From JBDKUD01 sp050943315 (GTDB lineage: Bacteria > Bacillota > Syntrophomonadia > Syntrophomonadales > Syntrophomonadaceae): a DNA stretch of 20,141 bases. The stretch lies in the NCBI GenBank assembly GCA_050943315.1, contig JBMNOY010000043.1, positions 1 through 20,141 of the forward strand. Direction: 5' to 3'. Both the position numbers and the translations under genes were made by a program. Shown piece by piece: positions 1 to 5,294 of this stretch. Under the pieces are notes generated by a model. The model saw nothing but the letters and a program-made list of their open reading frames with translations. It was not told the origin of the DNA and made no database searches. The number at the start of each line of letters is the position of its first letter. The first letter of the stretch is position 1.

Positions 1-135
1 GTAAATTCTGATGGTGTTATAATCTGAAGAGCTACATCCCTGCTTCAATCGTTGGACTTTGTGCTATCTTTTAGTGAATAGTCTGCGACAGTCATAAGAG
101 TCTGTGTGCGACGTAGTCGCCTGCGTCTATTAACC
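1..135. other. Non-coding tail downstream of tupC
   Basis: I see no gene here. The stretch lies downstream of the tupC stop codon and contains short repeated words: AGTCTGCGAC near 80-89, a variant GTCTGTGTGCGAC at 100-112, and a small perfect inverted repeat GCGAC-gta-GTCGC at 108-120. No T-rich tract follows the hairpin on the minus strand, so I cannot call it a terminator. Confidence 0.4.
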
Positions 136-870
136 CTAAAACACCGTTTCGCCGGTTAGAAAGGCCCGGGTTCTTTTATCCTGGGAATTTTGGAAGATAT
201 CCTGGTTGGACCCTCGTTCCACAATCTTTCCGTCCCACATAAAAAACACCTCATCAGCCAGCCTTTTGGCCTGAAAAAGATTATGGGTTACAAGGATAAT
301 AGTGGTTTTGAATTCCTGGTTAATTAGTTTGATATATTTTTCAATATCTATGGCACTTTGCGGGTCGATGTTGGCGGTAGGCTCATCTAAAAACAGGATG
401 CGGGGTTTCAAGGCCACTGCCCGGGCAATCGCTACCTTCTGCCGTTCCCCCCCGGACAGGGTGCGCGCATCGGTTTGAACAAATTTCGACATGCCCAGGA
501 GGTGCAGCGCTTCCTGAACCGCCTGTTTTACTTCTGTCTTGCTCCTCTTTCTTACCCTCAGCCCATAAGCCACATTATAAAAAACTGAACCTTCAAACAT
601 AAAGGCGGTCTGAGTTACCATGGTCATCTGCCGCCGTAATCTTTCCAGTTGGGATTTGCTCCAGTTGATTTTCTCCCCCAGCACCTCAACATTTCCATAA
701 TCATTTTTAGTGAGTAAAGACATTACCCGCATCAGAGTAGTCTTACCCGAGCCATTAGGCCCCAGAATAGTGTAAATTCGGCTGCCGGATAAAACCAAAT
801 CATCAATATTCAACACTTCTCGGCTGCCATATTTTTTTATAACCTTATGTAATCTGAATGCCGGCATCAT
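136..870 (-). CDS. tupC: Tungstate ABC transporter ATP-binding protein TupC
   Basis: ATPase subunit that powers tungstate import through TupB. All ABC landmarks are visible in the 244 residues: Walker A GPNGSGKT at about 37-44, Q-loop Gln at 87, signature LSGGERQ at about 138-144, Walker B ILFLDEP at about 158-164 and the switch His in THN near 196. The length is typical of a stand-alone nucleotide-binding domain, and the protein belongs to the phosphate/molybdate-type importer ATPases. The specific tungstate call rests on the neighbouring TupA and TupB. The start (ATG ATG at 870/867) lies inside the 3' end of tupB, a 26-nt overlap that indicates translational coupling, with AGAGG about 10 nt upstream. 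It is the last gene of the tup operon. Confidence 0.9.
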   Translation of the reverse strand: MMPAFRLHKVIKKYGSREVLNIDDLVLSGSRIYTILGPNGSGKTTLMRVMSLLTKNDYGNVEVLGEKINWSKSQLERLRRQMTMVTQTAFMFEGSVFYNVAYGLRVRKRSKTEVKQAVQEALHLLGMSKFVQTDARTLSGGERQKVAIARAVALKPRILFLDEPTANIDPQSAIDIEKYIKLINQEFKTTIILVTHNLFQAKRLADEVFFMWDGKIVERGSNQDIFQNSQDKRTRAFLTGETVF

Positions 871-1564
871 TTTTAAATGACCTCTTTTCCAGGATGTTTA
901 TCAAAAGTATTAGGGAAAAGGCAATTACCATTAATACGAGTCCTATGGCTATGGCCCGGCTGTCATTGCCCATGCGGGTTTCCAAGACTATGGAGGTGGT
1001 TAATACCCGGGTACTTCCCTGGATATTGCCTCCGACCATGGTAACCGCACCTACCTCGGCAATCACCCGGCCCAGTGCGGTAGTAAGAGCGGCAATTATC
1101 CCCATACGTGATTCCCGGATGATGGACAGGGCAGCCTGCCGGCGTGATGCTCCCAGAGTTACAGCCGTGTCATATACTTCCTGACGCTGAGCCATAACCG
1201 CCCGGGCGGTTAAACCACAGACGATGGGAAAAGCCAGTAAAACCTGGGCAATTACCATTGCCGAAGGGGTAAACAAGAGTTCGAACTGCCCCAATGGTCC
1301 CTTGTAGGTAAGGAAAAGATAGACTACCAGTCCGGCTAATACCGGCGGCAGCCCCATAAAGGTGTAAACGATATTTAAAAAGAGCTTTCTTCCCGGAATG
1401 TGTTTTATAGCTAATGCTGCCCCGGTGGGTATACCTAAAAGGGCCGAAATCAAAAGTGCAGTCAGAGATACCTGCAGGGACAACATGGTAATCTTCATAA
1501 TTTCCGTATCAAGTGACCATACCAACTGTAATCCTTCTTTTAGTCCCTGTATAATTGTATCCAT
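845..1564 (-). CDS. tupB: Tungstate ABC transporter permease TupB
   Basis: Integral membrane subunit of the tungstate importer. The 239 residues carry several hydrophobic segments, roughly 25-50, 58-85, 100-125, 150-175 and 205-225. A typical cytoplasmic EAA-type loop lies around residues 135-175 (GASRRQAA ... GRVIAEVGAV) and docks on the ATPase. The overall pattern fits the CysU/ModB-like permease superfamily, and the GGNIQGSTRVLTTSI stretch fits the TupB branch. The start ATG at 1564 has GGAGG at 1570-1574, 5 nt upstream. It is separated from tupA by about 75 nt holding a perfect 10-bp hairpin and overlaps tupC at its 3' end. Confidence 0.9.
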   Translation of the reverse strand: MDTIIQGLKEGLQLVWSLDTEIMKITMLSLQVSLTALLISALLGIPTGAALAIKHIPGRKLFLNIVYTFMGLPPVLAGLVVYLFLTYKGPLGQFELLFTPSAMVIAQVLLAFPIVCGLTARAVMAQRQEVYDTAVTLGASRRQAALSIIRESRMGIIAALTTALGRVIAEVGAVTMVGGNIQGSTRVLTTSIVLETRMGNDSRAIAIGLVLMVIAFSLILLINILEKRSFKNDAGIQIT

Positions 1565-1604
1565 CCAAGCCTCCGCATATCATGTTTTTTGCCTTAATGC
1601 TAAA

Positions 1605-1631
1605 GTGCAGCGGAAGCCTGCTCCGCTGCAC
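1605..1631 (-). repeat. Perfect 10-bp hairpin between tupA and tupB
   Basis: GTGCAGCGGA (1605-1614) is the exact reverse complement of TCCGCTGCAC (1622-1631), with a 7-nt loop. On the tup mRNA the hairpin sits directly 3' of the tupA stop. No U-run follows on the minus strand, so it is not a classical terminator. A 3'-end stabiliser or partial attenuator that keeps the binding protein in excess over the membrane subunits is the usual role of such hairpins. That role is an inference. Confidence 0.6.
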
Positions 1632-1639
1632 CTGTATGT

Positions 1640-2512
1640 TTATTGTGCTGTCGGTACTGCATCAGGGACAAATAAAGGTTCACCATATTTGTCTTTGCCA
1701 AATTCACCTATTGTTTTCTGGGTTTCGGCTGAAGTTATCCAGTCGATAAATTTCTTGGCCCCTTCATAATCAGTTTTGGGATACTTATCCGGGTTAATGG
1801 CAATAACGCCGTAAGGATTGAGTAAGGGTGTATCCTTTTCTACCATAATGACCAGGTTATATTTATCTTTCAAAGCCAAATAGGTTCCCCGGTCAATCAG
1901 AGTATAGGCTTTCATCTCATCTGCCATACGGAATGTGTCACCCATTCCTTTACCTACTGATTTATACCAATCACCTTCAGGCTTGATACCGGCTTTTTCC
2001 CATAAAGTTAACTCTTTCTTATGGGTTCCCGAGTCATCACCCCGGGATACGAATGTAGACTGAGTTTGGGCAATCGCTGCTAAGGCCTTAGCCGTATCCG
2101 TCTGCCCTTTTATTTTCGCGGGGTCGTTTTCAGGGCCGATCAAAATAAAGTCATTGTGCATAACATCTTTACGGTCAACACCATATCCGGCGGCTACAAA
2201 CTCATCTTCGGACTTGCGGGCATGTACCAGCAGTACATCCACATCGCCCTTTTTACCCATTTCCATGGCTTGTCCGGAACCAACCGCTATAACTTTAACC
2301 TTATATCCGTAAGCTTTCTCGAATTGCGGGATAATGACATCCAACAATCCGGTATCCTGGGTACTGGTGGTAGTTGCTAATTTCAGCTCTTTAACCGCGG
2401 CCGGCGGATTCTTTTCAGCTGTTTCCTTTTGCGGCTGTTCCTTAGCACAGCCTACCAGGCTTACCAGGGAGAATACCAGCATAAGTAGCAGAGCAATACT
2501 CTTTTTTCTCAT
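1640..2512 (-). CDS. tupA: Tungstate-binding lipoprotein TupA
   Basis: Extracytoplasmic substrate-binding lipoprotein that captures tungstate and delivers it to TupB. The N-terminus is a lipoprotein signal peptide: MRKK, a hydrophobic core, and lipobox L19-V20-G21-C22. The mature part begins the binding domain with TTTS (about 47-50) and TGLLD (about 54-58), followed by VGSGQAM (about 77-83) and VHARKSED. This series is characteristic of the TupA family of oxyanion-binding proteins and distinguishes it from ModA. The 290-residue length is normal. The start ATG at 2512 is preceded by AGGAGG at 2521-2526 with 8-nt spacing. It is the first gene of the operon, and its long leader holds a Moco/Tuco-like riboswitch and terminator. 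Confidence 0.93.
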   Translation of the reverse strand: MRKKSIALLLMLVFSLVSLVGCAKEQPQKETAEKNPPAAVKELKLATTTSTQDTGLLDVIIPQFEKAYGYKVKVIAVGSGQAMEMGKKGDVDVLLVHARKSEDEFVAAGYGVDRKDVMHNDFILIGPENDPAKIKGQTDTAKALAAIAQTQSTFVSRGDDSGTHKKELTLWEKAGIKPEGDWYKSVGKGMGDTFRMADEMKAYTLIDRGTYLALKDKYNLVIMVEKDTPLLNPYGVIAINPDKYPKTDYEGAKKFIDWITSAETQKTIGEFGKDKYGEPLFVPDAVPTAQ

Positions 2513-2551
2513 AGTATAAACCTCCTAACAATATGATTTTGGTGTTCTCAA

Positions 2552-2592
2552 ATAAAAAGGCCAACAAAGCTTGAGAGGCATTTGCAGACCTA
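2552..2592 (-). terminator. Intrinsic terminator, expression platform of the tup riboswitch
   Basis: On the minus strand AGGTCTGCAAA (2591-2581) pairs with TTTGTTGGCC (2568-2559), with one U-U mismatch and a few wobbles, around a 12-nt loop, and is followed at once by five T (2558-2554) and ATTT. The loop contains CCTCTC (2578-2573), complementary to GAGAGG (2614-2609), which is the 3' strand of aptamer helix P1. Aptamer P1 and a GAGAGG/CCTCTC antiterminator are therefore mutually exclusive. Ligand binding should favour P1 and thus termination before tupA. Confidence 0.75.
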
Positions 2593-2606
2593 ATCTTCCG
2601 TATGGC

Positions 2607-2708
2607 ATCCTCTCCTTTCCGCATGGGAGGTACAACCGTTTCCAGCTTGTACCCTATGGGCTCAAATTCCCTGATCCTAGGATGTTAGCAATATGAGCTC
2701 GGAGGATT
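2607..2708 (-). ncRNA. Moco/Tuco-type riboswitch aptamer in the tupABC leader
   Basis: Molybdenum (or tungsten) cofactor riboswitch, recognised by its architecture. P1 is ATCCTC (2707-2702) with GAGGAT (2612-2607). P2 is GCTCA (2698-2694) with TGAGC (2664-2660). A long hairpin pairs GGTACAA with TTGTACC (2653-2629) and is capped by a GAAA tetraloop inside CTG-GAAA-CGG. The conserved 3' segment CCTCCCATGCGGAAAGG, just upstream of P1's 3' strand, closely resembles the CCUCCCGUAUCUGGAAAGG segment of the E. coli moaA leader as I recall it. Only about 29 nt separate the P2 strands, so P3 is small or absent, a form that has been linked to the tungsten cofactor. The position in front of a tungstate transporter supports this. 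Family call strong; ligand identity inferred. Confidence 0.85.
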
Positions 2709-2728
2709 ATATTTACTTGCCTTTTTAT

Positions 2729-2757
2729 ATATTAACTAAACCCCTATAAATTGACAA
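2729..2757 (-). promoter_or_regulatory. Sigma-A promoter of tupABC
   Basis: The -35 is TTGTCA (2757-2752), followed by a 17-nt spacer and -10 TAATAT (2734-2729). The predicted transcript starts near 2722, a dozen or so bases upstream of the riboswitch P1 helix, so the entire leader is transcribed. Confidence 0.75.
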
Positions 2758-2793
2758 GTACGAAGTATCCTCCAAGAAGTGCCCGGTTAGTGA

Positions 2794-2883
2794 TTAAAGC
2801 GCCTTGGGCCGTATCAGGAAAAAAAAGATGTTTTTGTCCCTAAGAACAAATCATCTTTTTTAATAAATATGGTTAAAGCGCCT
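2794..2883. repeat. 11-bp direct repeat flanking a terminator
   Basis: TTAAAGCGCCT occurs at 2794-2804 and again at 2873-2883, on either side of the A/T-rich hairpin at 2819-2862. The second copy overlaps the stop codon of the ribbon-helix-helix gene. It may be chance or the scar of a small duplication. Confidence 0.4.
2819..2862 (-). terminator. Terminator after the ribbon-helix-helix gene
   Basis: AAAAAAGATG (2821-2830) is complementary to CATCTTTTTT (2852-2861), with inner pairing TTTGT/ACAAA around a short loop. On the minus strand the stem ends in a run of eight T. The A-tract on the other arm makes it potentially bidirectional. It separates the small regulator gene from the tup promoter. 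Confidence 0.75.
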
Positions 2884-3043
2884 ATTGGCCTTTATTCTCC
2901 GCCTGTTTGGCCAGAAATTCCCTGATTATCATTCTGACCAGTGCACTGCGAGATATCTGGTTTTTTCTCGCCATTTCCTTAATATCGTCTACCTGGCTTT
3001 TTGTTAAGTAGAAAGTTGCATGTTCGAATTTATCAGTGGCCAC
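2882..3043 (-). CDS. Small ribbon-helix-helix (CopG/Arc-like) protein
   Basis: A 53-residue protein, too short to be found by length-filtered gene calling. It starts with GTG at 3043, preceded by a very G-rich Shine-Dalgarno (GAGGGGGGG, about 4 nt upstream). The N-terminal ATFYLTKSQ is a beta-strand with alternating polarity, followed by helix VDDIKEMARKN, a turn, SRSALVRMIIREFLAKQ as a second helix, and a charged tail. This beta-helix-turn-helix order with the SRSALVR segment is the ribbon-helix-helix signature of dimeric DNA-binding proteins. Its target is unknown. It has its own TTGACA-containing promoter and a terminator, and the next gene downstream is tupA, so a role in regulating tup or the adjacent lipase is possible but unproven. 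It could alternatively be an orphan antitoxin; I see no toxin partner. Confidence 0.75.
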   Translation of the reverse strand: MATDKFEHATFYLTKSQVDDIKEMARKNQISRSALVRMIIREFLAKQAENKGQ

Positions 3044-3058
3044 TTTAACCCCCCCTCT

Positions 3059-3079
3059 GCCAGAAACCAGTCTTCCGGC
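3059..3079 (-). repeat. Leader hairpin of the ribbon-helix-helix gene
   Basis: On the minus strand GCCGGAAG pairs with TTTCTGGC (with wobble pairs) around a 5-nt loop, at or just after the predicted transcription start and about 15 nt before the GTG. It could stabilise the mRNA or form an operator; no U-run follows. Confidence 0.4.
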
Positions 3080-3085
3080 GAGAAA

Positions 3086-3113
3086 ATTGTGCTTTGTGCT
3101 TAGTATATGTCAA
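3086..3113 (-). promoter_or_regulatory. Candidate sigma-A promoter of the ribbon-helix-helix gene
   Basis: A consensus -35 TTGACA (3113-3108) is followed after 16 nt by CACAAT (3091-3086), a 4/6 match to the -10 box. It lies in the gap downstream of the patatin gene. Confidence 0.5.
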
Positions 3114-3127
3114 TAGGCCGGTTTATG

Positions 3128-3994
3128 TTACCTGGCTTGTATTTCCTTAATCAATTGCGCCAAATTATCTTCCATTACTTGGCGCCCGGCCCTGATTATC
3201 TGAGGGGCCTTGTGTATATCATCAAGATGTATATCATTAAGCTCGGGGGTTAGTATCATATCCGCATAAAACTGCTGGGACAAATCCGCCGTCTCATAAG
3301 TCATTATACTAATGGAACGAGAAACAATAGCCGGTAAGCCCACAACTTTTTCGTGGTACAATTCCCGGCCCAGGTTTACAGCGACCGTATACTCAGAGCC
3401 CAGGCTCTTTTGTACCGATACCGGGACGACTTCTTTAATACCCCCGTCAACCAATTGCATCCCCTTAAAGAATTTAGGGACAAAGGTAGCCGGTATGGAT
3501 GTACTAGCCCGGACTGCCTCACTCAGGAAGGCATTATTAACAATTACCATCTCCTCATCGGTGTTAGCAATAGCCTGGTTGGTGAAAACCACCTGGTGAC
3601 CGGAATCAATATTACAGGCAATAATAGCCAGGGGCAGCCTAGCTTCCGCTAGTCTTAGCCCTCTGGTAAGCCTAAAGACTAACTGCTCCAGTTTATTCCC
3701 TTTTATTATTCCATCCAGGTGCCCTTTTACCCCCGGCACCAGTAGCGTTAACAAATAGGCCATAATTCCGGTTAGGTCGTAATCAATATAATCTTTAGTT
3801 TTTAATCTCAAGACAACATCTGCCATCCGGTAGGGAGACATACCACAAGCCAGTAAAGCTGCAATTATACTTCCCGAACTAGTGCCGGAAACACACCCAA
3901 CCGGAATGTGATTATCATGGAGTACTTGTAAAACCCCGATATGGGCAAGACCTTTCAGCCCTCCACCACCTAAAGCCAGCCCGATCTTTTTCAT
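3128..3994 (-). CDS. Patatin-like phospholipase (RssA/YchK/NTE type)
   Basis: Predicted serine lipase/acyl hydrolase of the bacterial patatin family, acting on lipids by a Ser-Asp dyad. From my chosen start the 288 residues show the oxyanion-hole loop GGGGLKG (9-15), the nucleophile elbow GTSSG (37-41, catalytic Ser39) and the Asp motif DGG (Asp183). This is the complete catalytic set. No signal peptide or fused domain is visible, so it is probably cytoplasmic or membrane-peripheral. I start at the ATG at 3994, 5 nt after a GGGGGA Shine-Dalgarno. An in-frame ATG at 4054 adds 20 residues but overlaps the upstream 71-residue gene and lies before the conserved N-terminal strand. It lies 47 nt downstream of that gene and is probably co-transcribed with it. 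The substrate is unknown. Confidence 0.88.
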   Translation of the reverse strand: MKKIGLALGGGGLKGLAHIGVLQVLHDNHIPVGCVSGTSSGSIIAALLACGMSPYRMADVVLRLKTKDYIDYDLTGIMAYLLTLLVPGVKGHLDGIIKGNKLEQLVFRLTRGLRLAEARLPLAIIACNIDSGHQVVFTNQAIANTDEEMVIVNNAFLSEAVRASTSIPATFVPKFFKGMQLVDGGIKEVVPVSVQKSLGSEYTVAVNLGRELYHEKVVGLPAIVSRSISIMTYETADLSQQFYADMILTPELNDIHLDDIHKAPQIIRAGRQVMEDNLAQLIKEIQAR

Positions 3995-4041
3995 GAAATC
4001 CCCCGCAATCAGAAACGAAGCAACTGCTTCCACCCTTATAT

Positions 4042-4257
4042 TCAGCGGTTGCACTTAATACCTGCATACCTTACCGTAAGCTGAATATTCTCATTGTTCT
4101 GGGCTTTCAGATAGGCCAAAAAGTCTTTATATTCCTGTATCTCGGTATCCCGGGAGGCGTTATCTATTTGCTGATCGATTTTCTTCAATGTTTGCACTAT
4201 GGTGTCCAGGTGGGCACGCATTTTATTTTTTTGGGGGCGGTCAATTCTAATCGCCAT
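4042..4257 (-). CDS. Hypothetical 71-residue helical protein
   Basis: I do not recognise this family. The product is 71 residues, highly charged and predicted helical in its middle part (residues about 12-52: heptad-like L/I spacing through HLDTIVQTLKKIDQQI and EYKDFLAYLKAQ), then a short beta-like end QLTVRYAGIK. It has no signal peptide or membrane segment. It is very likely real: a strong AGGAGG sits 5 nt before the ATG at 4257, and it is tightly spaced between a terminator upstream and the patatin gene downstream. A coiled-coil adaptor or spore-associated small protein is possible, given the coat-like genes next door, but nothing proves it. Confidence 0.65.
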   Translation of the reverse strand: MAIRIDRPQKNKMRAHLDTIVQTLKKIDQQIDNASRDTEIQEYKDFLAYLKAQNNENIQLTVRYAGIKCNR

Positions 4258-4276
4258 GGTAACCTCCTCTCAGCAG

Positions 4277-4307
4277 ATAAAATAAATGCCCGGCTGGGAG
4301 CCGAGCA
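4277..4307 (-). terminator. Terminator after the His-rich SPOCS-like gene
   Basis: On the minus strand ATGCTCGGCT pairs with AGCCGGGCAT (one G-U pair) around a CCC loop, followed by TTATTTTAT. It lies about 25 nt after the stop at 4331, and only about 20 nt separate it from the next ATG at 4257. Confidence 0.7.
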
Positions 4308-4330
4308 TCGCAACATGGCTTTACATAAAC

Positions 4331-4954
4331 TTAATAATCAGTTTCGGGATCAAGCTCTCCATAAACAACAATGTCATGCATTTTGCCCAGTTTATCGATA
4401 ATATCCACATAGACTCTTAAGGCTATTACGGTTCCGCTAGCCGGATCGTGATGATGGTCATGATGCTGGTCATGATGATCATGATGGTCATGATGCTGGT
4501 CAAAATGGTGGTCGTGATGGTAGTTGGGATCTTCGCCATCACCTTTGATGTCGTAATCAAAGCTCCAGTTTTTCAAAATAATTTCCGACGATTCCACCTC
4601 GGTCCTTAATTCCTCAGGTGTAAAAGGTGGATCAAACTCATCCAGTTCGATAAACTGTTCATAACAGTCGGTGACCGTTACAATCTGGTATTCTCCGTCT
4701 ACTATCACGAACATTATTACTTCATAGGTAAAGGAAATCTTTACCCGGTTAAAGCACTGGATCTCTTCTTCGGCCTTGATAAGTTTAACCTTAATATCCT
4801 CGATACAGGAGATCCTCCCGTTTACCTGGTGTTCAGGCACACAGAATTCGGTGTCCAGGACTTTTACCTGTCTTTCGATATACTTGGCTTTAATCACTTT
4901 GGCCCATAAATCCAGTTTGCATCCTTCCGGAAATTCACATTTCAGGTTCGCCAT
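4331..4954 (-). CDS. SPOCS/DUF3794-like protein with a His/Asp-rich insert
   Basis: Probable spore-coat-associated protein. The 207 residues alternate short beta-strands in the manner of SPOCS (DUF3794, SipL-type) domains: WAKVIKAKYIERQVKVLDTE, IEDIKVKLIKAEEEI, VKISFTYEVIMFVIVDGEYQ and, after the insert, TVIALRVYVDIID. Residues 146-170 form a striking low-complexity insert with 15 His, 7 Asp, 2 Gln and 1 Phe in 25 residues, a likely metal-binding patch (Ni, Zn, Cu or Fe). Six Cys lie at 6, 12, 38, 50, 67 and 97. ATG at 4954 has a GGAGGGGAG Shine-Dalgarno. A sigma-K-like promoter 80-115 nt upstream suggests mother-cell expression late in sporulation. The family assignment comes from pattern only; a purely metal-binding role is the alternative. 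Confidence 0.65.
   Translation of the reverse strand: MANLKCEFPEGCKLDLWAKVIKAKYIERQVKVLDTEFCVPEHQVNGRISCIEDIKVKLIKAEEEIQCFNRVKISFTYEVIMFVIVDGEYQIVTVTDCYEQFIELDEFDPPFTPEELRTEVESSEIILKNWSFDYDIKGDGEDPNYHHDHHFDQHHDHHDHHDQHHDHHHDPASGTVIALRVYVDIIDKLGKMHDIVVYGELDPETDY
4445..4519 (-). repeat. His/Asp-codon repeat tract with 30-bp periodicity
   Basis: A 22-bp word (ATGATGGTCATGATGCTGGT followed by CA) occurs identically at 4451-4472 and 4481-4502, 30 bp apart, inside the His-rich insert. The unit codes for ten residues of alternating His pairs and Asp/Gln. Such perfect repeats can expand or contract by slippage, so insert length may vary between strains. Confidence 0.85.
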
Positions 4955-5294
4955 GTTACTCTCCCCTCCTTTTTTCTCTCTAATAGGTTGATTTGCTGTG
5001 CAAGTCTCTCTGTAAAACTTTGTAGTATGAATTACTAGGATATATTATGAGAAAGGGTAGTAAAAGGTGATTACCTGGCAAAGATATTCCAGCTTAAATA
5101 TATATGCCCAGTCATCTGTAATATTGCGATTTGCCCAACCCCGGCGGCTGCTTTTTTTCCAGTTAGGCCTTCAGGATACATTATGCCAAAGGGCAGTTTT
5201 ATGCTTTTACATTAATTCGCCCAGCCTGCTAAAGAGCATCCATGCCGGGTCCAAATAGGGATTTTAGAAACTTAGCAGGGTTACAAAGAGGGCA
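4955..5294. other. 340-bp intergenic region between two coat-like genes
   Basis: No convincing gene. The part nearest 4954 holds the Shine-Dalgarno and a sigma-K-like promoter for the His-rich gene. The rest shows a long-spaced inverted repeat, CCTGCTAA at 5225-5232 and TTAGCAGG at 5272-5279, just downstream of the coiled-coil gene's stop; no T-run follows it, so termination is doubtful. A plus-strand reading frame of 63 codons at 5067-5258 lacks a ribosome-binding site and a recognisable product. Confidence 0.5.
5041..5068 (-). promoter_or_regulatory. Sigma-K-like sporulation promoter
   Basis: On the minus strand AC (5068-5067), then 17 nt, then CATAATATA (5049-5041) exactly fits the AC-N16/17-CATAnnnTA pattern of the late mother-cell sigma-K. 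The predicted start is near 5034, giving an 80-nt leader for the His-rich SPOCS-like gene. Confidence 0.55.

Noticed and set aside
1..135. CRISPR-like repeat unit at the left edge
   Set aside because: The short repeats are unequal in length and spacing, and there are too few copies for an array.
858..1184. Plus-strand 108-codon frame antisense to tupB
   Set aside because: Composition is typical of a shadow frame, and the tupB protein on the minus strand is clearly recognised.
2442..2624. Minus-strand frame of 60 codons overlapping the tupA start and its leader
   Set aside because: It is out of frame with tupA, covers the riboswitch and terminator hairpins, and has no recognisable product.
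4445..4519. His-tract as a frameshift or sequencing artefact
   Set aside because: The frame stays open through the tract, and a conserved-looking beta segment resumes after it, so the insert is probably real.
5067..5258. Plus-strand 63-codon frame in the gap between the coat-like genes
   Set aside because: It has no good Shine-Dalgarno, no recognisable domain, and its start overlaps the sigma-K-like promoter of the divergent gene.
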